A stretch of 64,000 nucleotides of DNA from Pigmentiphaga sp. H8 (GCF_003854895.1 NZ_CP033966.1:1798001-1862000); one strand, 5' to 3'; shown: positions 45,410 to 57,783, counted from the stretch's first letter. The notes: generated from the letters alone by a model not told the origin. A program made the numbers and translations.

Positions 45410-45462
45410 CAGCCGGCGGTACCCCGAAGGATACCGCCGGAATCCAGCTGGCAGGCAGTGGA

Positions 45463-46104
45463 TTACTTGTTGCGCGTACCCACGACTTCGACTTCCACGC
45501 GGCGGTTCTTGGCGCGGCCGGCGGCGGTCTTGTTGTCGGCGATGGGCTGCTTCTCGCCCTTGCCTTCGGTGTAGACGCGGTTGGCTTCGATGCCCTTGCT
45601 GACCAGGTAAGCCTTGACAGCTTCGGCACGACGGACCGACAGGCGCTGGTTGTAGGCGTCGGTACCGATCGAGTCGGTGTGGCCGACGGCGATCACGACT
45701 TCCAGGTTGATGCCGCGGATCTGGTTGACCAGCTCGTCCAGCTTGACCTTGGCTTCGGGCTTGACGACGGACTTGTCGAAGTCGAAGAAGGCGTCAGCCG
45801 AGTAGGTGACCTTCTGGCTGACCGGAACGGGCACGGGGGCCGGTGCCGGGCGGGGAGCGGGGGCGGGAGCCGGGGCAGCGGCAGGCGCAGCGACCTTCAG
45901 CGCGCCATCGCAGGACGGATCAGCGGTGGCGGGGGTCCAGAACCCATTGCGCCAGCACAGGCCGTCAGCGCTTTTGACTTGCACGCCGAACGCGGATTGC
46001 CAGTTGTCGTTGACCTTACCGGCTTGAGCAGAGGCCACGCCCGAGGCCGTCACGGCAGCGAAGGCGAGCGCCAGAGAGATTCCAATTTTGGAGCGTTTGT
46101 TCAT
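45463..46104 (-). CDS. ompA: OmpA-family outer-membrane protein
   Basis: The 213-residue protein has a signal peptide (MNKRSKIGISLALAFAAVTASGVASA), a short N-domain with a Cys pair (GLCWRNGFWTPATADPSCDG), a repetitive Pro/Ala linker and a C-terminal OmpA peptidoglycan-binding domain (FDFDKSVVKPEAKVKLDEL ... GHTDSIGTDAYNQRLSVRRAEAV). It lacks an eight-strand barrel, so it is a compact OmpA-C-type protein tethering the outer membrane to the wall. It has an extended -10 promoter and a strong terminator, so it is likely abundant. Confidence 0.96.
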   Translation of the reverse strand: MNKRSKIGISLALAFAAVTASGVASAQAGKVNDNWQSAFGVQVKSADGLCWRNGFWTPATADPSCDGALKVAAPAAAPAPAPAPRPAPAPVPVPVSQKVTYSADAFFDFDKSVVKPEAKVKLDELVNQIRGINLEVVIAVGHTDSIGTDAYNQRLSVRRAEAVKAYLVSKGIEANRVYTEGKGEKQPIADNKTAAGRAKNRRVEVEVVGTRNK

Positions 46105-46170
46105 GTTTCTCCTCTTAGCTTGAAATGAAACTCGCAGCGAACCCCCGCCGCAACATGGATATACATGCCC

Positions 46171-46179
46171 AGTATAGCA
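46171..46179 (-). promoter_or_regulatory. Extended -10 promoter of ompA
   Basis: On the minus strand TGCTATACT carries a TGn-extended -10 with five of six consensus bases, about 65 bases upstream of the ompA ATG. No strong -35 is evident, as is common with extended -10 promoters. Confidence 0.55.
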
Positions 46180-46202
46180 TTGCGGTTGTTCTCTCATGCC
46201 AC

Positions 46203-47555
46203 TCACTCCTGGGATAAGTAAGTGTTTGTGCCAGAAATCACACCGGCTGCACGCAAGCGCCACTGCGATAACCGGGACATTATCCTTTCGAGATCGCTTT
46301 TTGATGGTGAATTGGTGAGTTGTAGCTTTTTCGCAACTGATTGGCCGCCTACCCAGACCTCTTCCACGTCCTCCCTGCCGGCCGCGTAGACCACGTGGGA
46401 AACCGGGTCGAACACCGGCGCCAGCCGGGCGGAATCGAGCCGGATCGCCACCAGGTCGGCGTATTTGCCCAGCGTTATCGAGCCGATCTCGCGGTCCCAT
46501 CCCAGCGCCTTCGCGCCGCCCAGGGTGGCCGCATGCAGCGCCCGGTGGGCGGGCAGCGCGCGCGCGTCGCCGCTCGCGCCCTTGGCCAGCAGGGCCGCCA
46601 GGCGCAGTTCCGACAGCATGTCCAGGCGGTTGTTGCTGGCGGCGCCGTCGGTGCCTATGCCGAGGTTGACGCCGGCCTCGAGCAGGCGGGCGACGGGGGC
46701 GAGGCCGCTGGCCAGCTTGAGGTTCGATGCCGGGCAATGGGCCAGGCTGGCGCCATGGGCGGCCAGCAGCGCGATGTCGTCGGCGTCCAGGTGGACGCCA
46801 TGCACGGCCACCAGGCGGGGGGACAGCAGCCCGAGGTGGGCCAGGCGCTCGGTGGGGCGCATGCCGTGCATGGCCAGCGCCTCGTCCACTTCCTGGCGGG
46901 TCTCGTGCAGGTGGATGGCGATGGTCAGGTCGGCCTCTTCGGCCACGGCGGCCAGGTGCCGCAGCATGTCGTCGCCCACGGTGTAGGGGGCGTGGGGGGC
47001 CAGCATGAAGCGCAGCCCGGGTTCGCCGCGGTACTTTTCGTGGGCCGCCAGGGCCTGGGCGAGCATCTGCTCGGCGGGGGGCGCGTCGGGAATCTCGAAC
47101 ACCGTGCCGCCCACGGCCGCGCGGATCCCCATCGACAGCGCGGCGCGCGCGACCTCTTCGGGGTAGAAGTACATGTCGGCGCAGCAGGTGGTGCCGCCGG
47201 CCAGCATCTCGGCGAAGGCGAGGACGCTGCCGTCGTAGACGAAATCGGCGGACATCAGCTTGCGTTCCATGGGCCAGATGCGTTCCTGCAGCCAGGTCAT
47301 GAGCGGCAGGTCGTCGCCGGCGCCGCGCAACAGGCTCATGGCCGCGTGCGTATGCAGGTTGACGAAGCCGGGCAGCAGGGCGCAGCCGGACAAGGCCTGT
47401 TCGGCGGCGTCCGGATGCCGGCTGCGCAGGACGGCGTGCGGTGCGATGTCGGCGATCCGGCCGTCGCGGACGGCAATGCCGTGGCCGGCCAGGACGGCCT
47501 GGTCGGGTTCGACGGGAATCAGCCAGTCGGGAAGCAGCAGGGTGGTCGAGGCCAT
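46203..47555 (-). CDS. TRZ/ATZ-family amidohydrolase (methylthioadenosine/S-adenosylhomocysteine deaminase-like)
   Basis: The 450-residue protein has the amidohydrolase metal site: HxH in FVNLHTHAAMSLLRG, His in IAIHLHETRQEVDEA, VHGVHLD and Asp in GIGTDGAASNNRLDM. The TRZ/ATZ subgroup removes amino or halogen groups from purine-like or triazine rings; MTA/SAH or related adenosine deamination is a reasonable guess. ATG 47555 was chosen for the homology-like start; 47588 is possible. It is divergent from gyrA. Confidence 0.85.
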   Translation of the reverse strand: MASTTLLLPDWLIPVEPDQAVLAGHGIAVRDGRIADIAPHAVLRSRHPDAAEQALSGCALLPGFVNLHTHAAMSLLRGAGDDLPLMTWLQERIWPMERKLMSADFVYDGSVLAFAEMLAGGTTCCADMYFYPEEVARAALSMGIRAAVGGTVFEIPDAPPAEQMLAQALAAHEKYRGEPGLRFMLAPHAPYTVGDDMLRHLAAVAEEADLTIAIHLHETRQEVDEALAMHGMRPTERLAHLGLLSPRLVAVHGVHLDADDIALLAAHGASLAHCPASNLKLASGLAPVARLLEAGVNLGIGTDGAASNNRLDMLSELRLAALLAKGASGDARALPAHRALHAATLGGAKALGWDREIGSITLGKYADLVAIRLDSARLAPVFDPVSHVVYAAGREDVEEVWVGGQSVAKKLQLTNSPSKSDLERIMSRLSQWRLRAAGVISGTNTYLSQE

Positions 47556-47706
47556 GGACGGGGCGGGTGGGGGCGGGGCCCTAAGCATAACGCCAGGCCG
47601 GGGTGATAAACTCCCAAGCTTCGCCCGCCGTTCGTTCGCAAGCTGTTTTGCCCTCGCGAAATGCCTTGCGAGCGGGATGGACAACACCTCTTGATGCAGC
47701 TTGCCC

Positions 47707-50340
<2,634 letters not shown>

Positions 50341-50350
50341 GGCGGCTGCC

Positions 50351-51481
50351 ATGAATCGACCCTACAACTTCTCGGCCGGTCCGGCCGTCCTTCCCGAGGC
50401 CGTGCTGCAACAGGCGGCGGCCGAAATGCTGGATTGGCACGGCAGCGGCATGTCGGTGATGGAGATGAGCCATCGCGGCAAGCACTTCGAGCAGATCTGC
50501 GACGAGGCCGAGGCCGACCTGCGCGAACTGCTCTCGGTTCCGGACGACTACGCCGTGCTGTTCCTGCAGGGCGGCGGACTGGGCGAGAACGCCATCGCGC
50601 CGATGAACCTGATCGGCCGCCGCGAGGCGCATGCGGCCGACTACGTGGTAAGCGGTTCGTGGTCGGTCAAGTCCTGCGCGGAAGCGCGCCGCTACGGCGA
50701 CGTGGCCGTGGCCGCCACGTCCGAGCAGGCCGCCGTCGTGGACGGTGCGCAGCAAGGCCCATGGACCTATATGCCGGACCCCGGCTCCTGGCGCGTGCGT
50801 CCGCAGGCGAGCTACCTTCACCTGTGCAGCAACGAGACCATCGGCGGCGTGGAGTTCATGGACTGGCCGGACCTGGCCGCGCTGGGCGCGCCCGATACCG
50901 CGCTGACCGTGGACGCGTCCTCGCACATCCTGTCGCGGCCGATGGACGTGCGCCGCGCGGGGCTGATCTACGCCGGCGCGCAGAAGAACATCGGGCCGGC
51001 CGGCCTGACCATCGTCATCGTCCGCAAGGACCTGCTGGGCCAGGCGCTGCCCATCTGTCCGTCGGCGTTCGACTACGCCATCGTGGCGAAAGAGCGCTCG
51101 CGCTTCAACACGCCGCCCACCTACGCGATCTACATCGCCGGCCTGGTGTTCAAGTGGCTCAAGCAGCGCGGGGGCGTGGCGGGCATGGAAACCGCCAACG
51201 TGGCCAAGGCCCGACTGCTGTACGACTACCTCGACAGCACCTCGTTCTACCGCAATCCGGTGCACCGGCCCGTCCGCTCGCGCATGAACGTGCCGTTCAT
51301 GCTGCGCGACGATGCGCTGAACGCGCCGTTCCTGAAGGCGGCCGAAGCCGCGCATCTGCTGCAGCTCAAGGGGCACAAGAGCGTGGGCGGCATGCGCGCG
51401 TCCATCTACAACGCGATGTCCATCGAGGGCGTGCGCGCCCTGGTCGACTTCATGAAGGAATTCGAGCGCAGCCATGGATGA
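50351..51481 (+). CDS. serC: Phosphoserine aminotransferase
   Basis: The 376-residue class-V aminotransferase starts MNRPYNFSAGPAVLPEAVL, with the PLP lysine in GAQKNIGPAGLT and the C-terminal substrate loop SVGGMRASIYNAM. It makes 3-phosphoserine in serine synthesis and also acts in PLP synthesis. It begins 10 bp after gyrA and overlaps pheA by eight bases. Confidence 0.97.
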   Translation: MNRPYNFSAGPAVLPEAVLQQAAAEMLDWHGSGMSVMEMSHRGKHFEQICDEAEADLRELLSVPDDYAVLFLQGGGLGENAIAPMNLIGRREAHAADYVVSGSWSVKSCAEARRYGDVAVAATSEQAAVVDGAQQGPWTYMPDPGSWRVRPQASYLHLCSNETIGGVEFMDWPDLAALGAPDTALTVDASSHILSRPMDVRRAGLIYAGAQKNIGPAGLTIVIVRKDLLGQALPICPSAFDYAIVAKERSRFNTPPTYAIYIAGLVFKWLKQRGGVAGMETANVAKARLLYDYLDSTSFYRNPVHRPVRSRMNVPFMLRDDALNAPFLKAAEAAHLLQLKGHKSVGGMRASIYNAMSIEGVRALVDFMKEFERSHG

Positions 51482-52556
51482 CGATCTGCAAAAGAAGCTG
51501 GGGCCGCTGCGCCAGCGCATCGACGCCATCGACGCCCAGGTGCTCGAACTCCTGTCCGAGCGCGCGCGCACGGCGCAGGCGGTGGGCATGGCCAAGGAGC
51601 ACCACGCCGGGGCCGTGTTCCGGCCCGAACGCGAGGCCCAGGTCATCCGGCGGCTGCAGGAGCTCAACGCCGGGCCGCTGCCCGGCCAGGCGCTGTCGGC
51701 CATCTGGATGGAGATCATGTCGGCGTGCCGCGCGCTGGAGCAGCCCGCCCGCGTCGCCTATCTGGGGCCACAGGGCACCTATTCCGAGCAGGCCGTGCTG
51801 GCGCATTTCGGCCACGCGGTCGAGGCCATTTCGTGCGGCACGATCGACGAAGTGTTCCGCTCGGTGGAAACCCGCCGCGCGGACTTCGGCATCGTCCCGC
51901 TGGAAAACTCCAACGAAGGCGCGGTCAACCGCACGCTGGACCTGCTGCTGTCCTCGCCGGTGAAGGTGCTGGGCGAGCGTTCGGTCGCCGTGGTGCAGTG
52001 CCTGATGACCCAAAGCGGCACGCTGGACGGCGTGAGCGTCATCCGCTCGCATCCGCAGTCGCTGGCGCAGTGCCAGGGCTGGCTGTCCGACCATCATCCC
52101 GAGCTGGCCCGGGCGTCGGCGGCCAGCAATGCCGAGGCGGCCCGCCTGGCGTCCGAGGACCCTGCCGTGGCGGCCATCGCCAGCGAGCAGGCGGCGCAGC
52201 GCTGGGGGCTCAAGATCGTGGCCTCGGGCATCCAGGACGATCCGCACAACCGCACCCGTTTCCTGGCCATCGGCCATCTCGAGACCACGCCCTCGGGCCG
52301 CGACAAGACCAGCCTGATCCTGGCCGTGCCCAACGAAGCGGGCGCGGTCTACCAGATGCTGGCCCCGCTGGCCGAGAACGACGTGTCCATGACGCGCTTC
52401 GAGTCCCGCCCGGCCCGCACCGGCCAGTGGGAATACTATTTCTACGTCGATATCGAAGGCCATCGCCAGGACCCCAAGGTCGCCAAGGCGCTGGCCGCGC
52501 TGCAGGCGCGCGTGGCGTTCCTCAAGGTGCTGGGGTCGTACCCGGTATCTGCTTGA
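51474..52556 (+). CDS. pheA: Bifunctional chorismate mutase/prephenate dehydratase (P-protein)
   Basis: The 360-residue protein has an N-terminal AroQ chorismate mutase (about 5-90), a prephenate dehydratase domain with DDPHNRTRFL (about 250-262) and a C-terminal ACT domain with the Phe-binding ESRP motif (TRFESRPARTGQW). It makes phenylpyruvate and should be feedback-inhibited by phenylalanine. Translation begins inside the serC end. Confidence 0.97.
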   Translation: MDDDLQKKLGPLRQRIDAIDAQVLELLSERARTAQAVGMAKEHHAGAVFRPEREAQVIRRLQELNAGPLPGQALSAIWMEIMSACRALEQPARVAYLGPQGTYSEQAVLAHFGHAVEAISCGTIDEVFRSVETRRADFGIVPLENSNEGAVNRTLDLLLSSPVKVLGERSVAVVQCLMTQSGTLDGVSVIRSHPQSLAQCQGWLSDHHPELARASAASNAEAARLASEDPAVAAIASEQAAQRWGLKIVASGIQDDPHNRTRFLAIGHLETTPSGRDKTSLILAVPNEAGAVYQMLAPLAENDVSMTRFESRPARTGQWEYYFYVDIEGHRQDPKVAKALAALQARVAFLKVLGSYPVSA

Positions 52557-52570
52557 GCGGAGACGTACCC

Positions 52571-53497
52571 ATGTCGCATCCGGATTCGGCTCGGGAAGCC
52601 CCTGGTTCCCCGCAGCCCCTGGTGCCGGTACTCGCGGTGGTGGGCGTGGGGCTGATCGGCGGTTCGTTCGCCGCCGCGCTGCGGCGCGCGGGGCAGGTCG
52701 GCGAGGTCTGGGGCGTCGGCCGCCAGGCCGGGACGCTCGAGCAGGCGCGCAAGCTGGGCCTGATCGACCGGGCGGTCTCGCTGGAAGAAGCCGCGCGGGC
52801 CGACCTGGTCCTGATGGCCGTGCCGGTGGGCGCGACGCGCGCGACCCTGGACGGCCTGGCGCCGCATCTGGGGCCCGGCACCGTCGTTACCGATGCCGGC
52901 AGTACCAAGATGGACGTGGTGCGCGCTGCGCGCGAGGCGTTGGGCGCCCGCATCGGCCAGTTCGTGCCGGGCCATCCGATCGCCGGCAGCGAACAAAGCG
53001 GCCCGGCCGCCGCCTTTGCCGACCTGTACCGCGGGCGCACGGTGATCCTGACTCCGCTGGACGAGAACCCGCCCGCGGCCGTCGGCCTGGTCGAACGGGC
53101 GTGGGCCACCTGCGGCGCCGAGATCCGGACGATGCGCCCGGGCGAACACGACACCGTGCTCGCCTCGGTCAGCCACGTGCCGCACCTGCTGGCCTTCGCC
53201 TACATGACGCAGGTTCTGGAAGCCGCCGATGCGGGCCTGCGGCTGGACCTGGCCGGCAGCGGCTTTCGCGACTTCACCCGCATCGCCGGCGGCTCGCCCG
53301 ATATGTGGCGTGACATCTTCCTGGCAAATCGCGAAGCCATGATGCAGGAGACCGCCGCCGTGCGGCGGGCCCTGGATGCCTTCGAGCGGGCCATGAGCGA
53401 GGGCGACGCGGCGGGCCTGCAAGCCATGCTGGAAGCCGTGTCGAAGTCCCGGCGCGCCTGGCGGGCAGGGCAGCCATCTCCCGATACGAACGAATGA
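52571..53497 (+). CDS. tyrA: Prephenate dehydrogenase
   Basis: The 308-residue protein has an N-terminal NAD loop GVGLIGGSFAAALRRAG, a GHPIAGSEQSG substrate motif and the catalytic SHVPHLLAF. It makes 4-hydroxyphenylpyruvate (or arogenate product) for tyrosine. It has no chorismate mutase or ACT domain, so it differs from the enteric T-protein. It overlaps aroA by four bases. Confidence 0.95.
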   Translation: MSHPDSAREAPGSPQPLVPVLAVVGVGLIGGSFAAALRRAGQVGEVWGVGRQAGTLEQARKLGLIDRAVSLEEAARADLVLMAVPVGATRATLDGLAPHLGPGTVVTDAGSTKMDVVRAAREALGARIGQFVPGHPIAGSEQSGPAAAFADLYRGRTVILTPLDENPPAAVGLVERAWATCGAEIRTMRPGEHDTVLASVSHVPHLLAFAYMTQVLEAADAGLRLDLAGSGFRDFTRIAGGSPDMWRDIFLANREAMMQETAAVRRALDAFERAMSEGDAAGLQAMLEAVSKSRRAWRAGQPSPDTNE

Positions 53498-54834
53498 CCG
53501 CCATGACCGATTCCCCCCGCCATCCACCGTACCTCGACCTGGCTCCGGCGCGCCGCGCGCGGGGCGCCATCGACCTTCCCGGCTCCAAGAGCATTTCCAA
53601 CCGCGTGCTGCTGTTGTCGGCATTGGCCGAGGGCACGACCCGCCTGACCGGCCTGCTCGATTCGGACGACACCCAGGTCATGCTGGCGGCCTTGCGCAAG
53701 CTGGGCATAACGATCACGGCGGGCCCGCGTCCCGACGAAGTGCTGGTCCAGGGCGCGCGGCGCTTTCCGGTCGGCCAGGCCGACCTGTTCATGGGCAACG
53801 CCGGCACGGCCATCCGCCCGCTGACCGCGGCGCTGGCGATGATGGGCGGCCACTATGTGCTGCACGGCGTGCCGCGCATGCACGAGCGGCCCATCGGCGA
53901 CCTGGTGGACGCGTTGCGCATGCTGGGCGCGCGCGTGGCTTACCAGGGCCGCGAGGGCTATCCGCCGCTGTCGCTGGGCTGGGGCGAACTGGACCTGTCC
54001 AGGCCGGTCAAGGTCAACGGGTCGGTTTCCAGCCAGTTCCTGACCGCGCTGTTGCTGGCCGCTCCGCTGGCTACCCAGGCCACCGGCCGGGAGTTCGTGA
54101 TCGAGGTCGAGGGCGAGCTGATTTCCAAGCCCTACGTCGAGATGACGCTGAACCTGATGCGCCGCTTCGGCGTGACGGTCGGGCGCGATGGCTGGCGGCG
54201 CTTCACCGTGCCTGCCCAGGCCGCCTACCGGTCGCCGGGCCACATGCTGGTCGAGGGGGACGCCTCGTCGGCTTCCTATTTCCTGGCCCTGGGTGCGATA
54301 GGCGGCGGGCCGGTGCGCGTGACCGGCGTCGGCCGCGACAGCATCCAGGGCGACGTGGCGTTCGCCGACACCCTGGCGGCGATGGGCGCCGAGGTCGAGA
54401 TGGGGCCGGACTGGATAGAGACGCGGGGCGTCAACGTGGCCGAGGGGGGGCGCCTGAAGGCCTTCGACGCCGATTTCAACCTGATCCCGGATGCCGCGAT
54501 GACGGCGGCGGTGCTGGCCTTGTATGCGGACGGACCGTGCCGCCTGCGCAACATCGCGAGCTGGCGGGTCAAGGAAACCGATCGCATCCACGCGATGCAG
54601 ACCGAGCTGGCCAAGCTGGGCGCGACCGTGGCGGCCACGCCGGACAGCCTGACCGTGACGCCTCCCGCCACCTGGACGCCGGCCGAGATCGGCACCTGGG
54701 ACGACCATCGCATGGCCATGTGCTTCTCGCTGGCCGCGTTCGGTCCCGTGGGAGTGCGCATCCTCGATCCGGGTTGCGTAAGCAAGACCTTCCCCACGTA
54801 TTTCGATGTCTACGCGGGACTGGTGGGGGCTTGA
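53494..54834 (+). CDS. aroA: 5-enolpyruvylshikimate-3-phosphate synthase
   Basis: The 446-residue protein has GSKSISNRVLLLSALAEG, the PEP loop MGNAGTAIRPL, MHERPIGDLVDALR and the C-terminal WDDHRMAMCFSL. It forms EPSP in the shikimate pathway. The GNAGTAxRP sequence is of class I type, which is glyphosate-sensitive in known cases. It starts ATG 53494 inside the tyrA stop; 53503 is an alternative. The 3' end overlaps the convergent DUF2061 gene by 25 bp. Confidence 0.97.
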   Translation: MTAMTDSPRHPPYLDLAPARRARGAIDLPGSKSISNRVLLLSALAEGTTRLTGLLDSDDTQVMLAALRKLGITITAGPRPDEVLVQGARRFPVGQADLFMGNAGTAIRPLTAALAMMGGHYVLHGVPRMHERPIGDLVDALRMLGARVAYQGREGYPPLSLGWGELDLSRPVKVNGSVSSQFLTALLLAAPLATQATGREFVIEVEGELISKPYVEMTLNLMRRFGVTVGRDGWRRFTVPAQAAYRSPGHMLVEGDASSASYFLALGAIGGGPVRVTGVGRDSIQGDVAFADTLAAMGAEVEMGPDWIETRGVNVAEGGRLKAFDADFNLIPDAAMTAAVLALYADGPCRLRNIASWRVKETDRIHAMQTELAKLGATVAATPDSLTVTPPATWTPAEIGTWDDHRMAMCFSLAAFGPVGVRILDPGCVSKTFPTYFDVYAGLVGA

Positions 54835-55025
54835 GCCGCGGCGGCCAGATCCCCGGCGCGCCGGCCCCGGTCCCAGAACCTGTCGAAGAAATAGTGCACG
54901 ACCGTGTTGACGGCGGGTTCGATGAAGGTGACCGCGCCGCTCAGCGCCACGCTGCCGGTAATAATGTAGGTGACGCTGAACGAGGTCACGATGTGCAGGC
55001 CGCCGAAGGCAAGGGTCTTGGCCAT
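54810..55025 (-). CDS. DUF2061 small membrane protein
   Basis: The 71-residue protein MAKTLAFGGLHIVTSFSVTY... has two hydrophobic segments and the DUF2061 pattern VNTVVHYFFDRFWDR at about 40-54. Function is unknown. AGGAAG precedes the ATG. It is antisense to the aroA end, interrupting the operon-like run, and its promoter region is shared with cmk. Confidence 0.75.
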   Translation of the reverse strand: MAKTLAFGGLHIVTSFSVTYIITGSVALSGAVTFIEPAVNTVVHYFFDRFWDRGRRAGDLAAAAQAPTSPA

Positions 55026-55128
55026 CACCGTCTTCCTTGATTGGTAATGAGAATCGTTTTCGAATTGTGCGCCGACCCGGGGGTGAGACGCCAATTGATC
55101 GATGCGATAAAAACGATAGGTTTCGTAA

Positions 55129-55809
55129 ATGAATGGTTCCACGGTTCCCATGATCGCCATCGATGGGCCGACGGCCTCGGGCAAGGGCACCATCGCGGCG
55201 CGAGTGGCGGCCCAATTGGGCTGGCACCTGCTGGACAGCGGGGCGTTGTACCGCCTGACCGCGCTGGCCTGCCTGGAACAGGGCATCGCCGCGACTGACG
55301 CCCAGGGCGCAGCGGCCGCGGCGGCGGCGCTGGACGTGCGCTTCGTCGCCGACGGGGTCTCCATGGGCGGGCGCGACGTCACCGCCGACATCCGCCGCGA
55401 GGAAGTCGGCAACATGGCCTCGCAGGTGGCGGTGTTGGCGCCGGTGCGGGCCGCGCTGCTCGACCGCCAGCGCGCCTTCCGGTGCGCGCCGGGGCTGGTG
55501 GCCGACGGCCGGGACATGGGGACGGTTGTTTTTCCGGACGCCGACCTCAAGATATTCCTGGTGGCCAGCGCCGAGGCGAGGGCCCAGCGACGCTATAAAC
55601 AGTTGATCGAAAAGGGTTTTTCGGCTAACCTCTTAACCCTTTTGCGCGATCTGGAAGCGCGCGATGCGCGCGATACGCAACGGGCGAATGCGCCACTGGC
55701 CGCCGCCCACGATGCCCTGGTGCTCGATTCCTCCCACCTCACCATCGACCAGACGGTCGAACAGGTGATGAGCTGGTGGAGCGAGCGTTCGGGCGCATCG
55801 CGTGCCTGA
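55129..55809 (+). CDS. cmk: Cytidylate kinase
   Basis: The 226-residue protein has P-loop GPTASGKGTIA, the CMP-binding DSGALYRLTAL and DGRDMGTVVFPDA, and lid RRYKQLIEKG. It phosphorylates CMP and dCMP. ATG 55129 was chosen; 55150 (MIAIDGP) also fits. It is followed by rpsA after a ~136-bp leader, the usual cmk-rpsA order. Confidence 0.96.
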   Translation: MNGSTVPMIAIDGPTASGKGTIAARVAAQLGWHLLDSGALYRLTALACLEQGIAATDAQGAAAAAAALDVRFVADGVSMGGRDVTADIRREEVGNMASQVAVLAPVRAALLDRQRAFRCAPGLVADGRDMGTVVFPDADLKIFLVASAEARAQRRYKQLIEKGFSANLLTLLRDLEARDARDTQRANAPLAAAHDALVLDSSHLTIDQTVEQVMSWWSERSGASRA

Positions 55810-55945
55810 AAGCGCAGCAGCGATTCTTAGCAGCACGTAGTAAAGGCCCTCAGCAATGAGGTATTGCAACTCCACCGATTGGTGCGGTGTCAGGTCGAAT
55901 GTCTCGACCGCCCCCATGAAGTGCGTAACCCGGTAACACTCAACA

Positions 55946-57652
55946 ATGTCTTCGGTTTCCCAAGCCCCTGCCGGCGAAGAAAGCTTTGCCGCCCTGTTCG
56001 AAGAAAGCATCAAGCGCCAGGAAATGAAATCCGGCGAAGTCATCACCGCCGAGGTGGTGCGCATCGACCATAACTTCGTCGTGGTCAATGCCGGCCTGAA
56101 GTCAGAGGCCTTGATCCCGCTCGAGGAATTCCTCGACGACAAGGGTGAGCTCGAAGTCTCCGAAGGCGATTTCGTCTCGGTGGCCATCGACGCGCTTGAA
56201 AACGGCTACGGCGACACCGTGCTGTCGCGCGACCGCGCCAAGCGCCTGGCTGCCTGGCTGCAGCTCGAGAAGGCCCTGGAATCCGGCGATCTCGTCACCG
56301 GCACCATCACCGGCAAGGTCAAGGGTGGGCTGACCGTCATGACCAATGCGATCCGTGCCTTCCTGCCGGGTTCGCTGGTCGACCTGCGTCCCGTCAAGGA
56401 CACTACCCCGTACGAAGGCAAGACCCTCGAATTCAAGGTCATCAAGCTCGATCGCAAGCGCAACAACGTCGTGCTGTCGCGCCGTGCCGTGCTCGAGGCC
56501 AACATGGGCGAAGAGCGCCAGAAGCTGCTCGAGACCCTGCACGAAGGCGCGATCGTCAACGGCGTCGTCAAGAACATCACCGACTACGGTGCGTTCGTCG
56601 ACCTCGGCGGCATCGACGGCCTGCTGCACATCACCGACCTGGCATGGCGCCGTGTGCGTCACCCCTCGGAAGTCCTGTCCGTCGGCCAGGAAATCCAGGC
56701 CAAGGTCCTCAAGTTCGACCAGGAAAAGAACCGCGTCTCGCTGGGCGTCAAGCAGCTGGGCGAAGATCCGTGGGTGGGTCTGGCTCGCCGCTACCCGCAA
56801 GGCACCCGCCTGTTCGGCAAGGTTACCAACCTGACCGACTACGGCGCGTTCGTCGAAGTCGAAGCCGGCATCGAGGGCCTGGTCCACGTGTCCGAAATGG
56901 ACTGGACCAACAAGAACGTCGACCCCAAGAAGGTCGTCACCCTGGGTGACGAAGTGGAAGTCATGGTTCTCGAGATCGACGAAGACCGTCGCCGCATCTC
57001 GCTGGGCATGAAGCAGTGCCGTCCCAACCCGTGGGAAGAGTTCTCGATCAACCACAAGCGTGGCGACAAGGTCCGCGGCGCCATCAAGTCGATCACCGAC
57101 TTCGGCGTGTTCGTCGGCCTGCCCGGCGGCATCGATGGCCTGGTCCATCTGTCCGACCTGTCCTGGAGCGAGTCCGGCGAAGAAGCCGTGCGCAACTTCA
57201 AGAAGGGCGACGAAGTCGAGGCCGTGGTGCTGGGCATCGACACCGAGAAGGAACGCATCTCGCTGGGCATCAAGCAGCTGGAAGGCGATCCGTTCAACAA
57301 CTTCGTGGGCACCCATGACAAGGGCGCCGTCGTCCAGGGCACCGTGAAGTCGGTCGAGGCCAAGGGCGCTGTCGTGACCCTGTCGGTCGACGTCGAAGGC
57401 TACCTGCGCGCTTCCGAGATCTCTTCGGGCCGCGTGGAAGACGCCACCACGGTGCTGAAGGCCGGCGACAACATCGACGCCATGATCCTGAACATCGACC
57501 GCAAGACGCGTTCGATCCAGCTCTCGATCAAGGCCAAGGACAGCGCCGAGACGGCCGAGGCCATCCAGCGCATGTCCGATGCCAGCGCTTCGTCGGGTAC
57601 CACCAACCTGGGCGCCCTGTTGAAGGCCAAGCTCGACCAGCAGAACGGCTGA
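55946..57652 (+). CDS. rpsA: 30S ribosomal protein S1
   Basis: The 568-residue protein has six S1 RNA-binding repeats (for example GVVKNITDYGAFVDLGGIDGLLHITD and the following GKVTNLTDYGAFVEVEAGIEGLVHVSE). It helps mRNA bind the 30S subunit. No Shine-Dalgarno is visible before ATG 55946 (ACACTCAACA), typical of rpsA, whose leader is autoregulated by S1. Gene codon use looks strongly biased, as expected. Confidence 0.98.
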   Translation: MSSVSQAPAGEESFAALFEESIKRQEMKSGEVITAEVVRIDHNFVVVNAGLKSEALIPLEEFLDDKGELEVSEGDFVSVAIDALENGYGDTVLSRDRAKRLAAWLQLEKALESGDLVTGTITGKVKGGLTVMTNAIRAFLPGSLVDLRPVKDTTPYEGKTLEFKVIKLDRKRNNVVLSRRAVLEANMGEERQKLLETLHEGAIVNGVVKNITDYGAFVDLGGIDGLLHITDLAWRRVRHPSEVLSVGQEIQAKVLKFDQEKNRVSLGVKQLGEDPWVGLARRYPQGTRLFGKVTNLTDYGAFVEVEAGIEGLVHVSEMDWTNKNVDPKKVVTLGDEVEVMVLEIDEDRRRISLGMKQCRPNPWEEFSINHKRGDKVRGAIKSITDFGVFVGLPGGIDGLVHLSDLSWSESGEEAVRNFKKGDEVEAVVLGIDTEKERISLGIKQLEGDPFNNFVGTHDKGAVVQGTVKSVEAKGAVVTLSVDVEGYLRASEISSGRVEDATTVLKAGDNIDAMILNIDRKTRSIQLSIKAKDSAETAEAIQRMSDASASSGTTNLGALLKAKLDQQNG

Positions 57653-57658
57653 TAGGCC

Positions 57659-57737
57659 CACCCCCTACGCGCTCACGCGCGCCCCGGCGGCACTGGCGGG
57701 ACCGGCAAAGCCGGATCCGCTGTGCCCAGGGGGGAGT
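57659..57737. repeat. GC-rich dispersed intergenic repeat, copy 2
   Basis: It contains CGCGCTCACGCGCGCCC (57668-) and ACCGGCAAAGCCGGATCC. Both have near copies at 59931 and 60045 in the lapB-hldA gap. It lies between rpsA and ihfB. Confidence 0.7.
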
Positions 57738-57783
57738 TACCTGGTAGTCCGGTATAGCCCGGTACGGCGTTCTAAGAGGTTTC

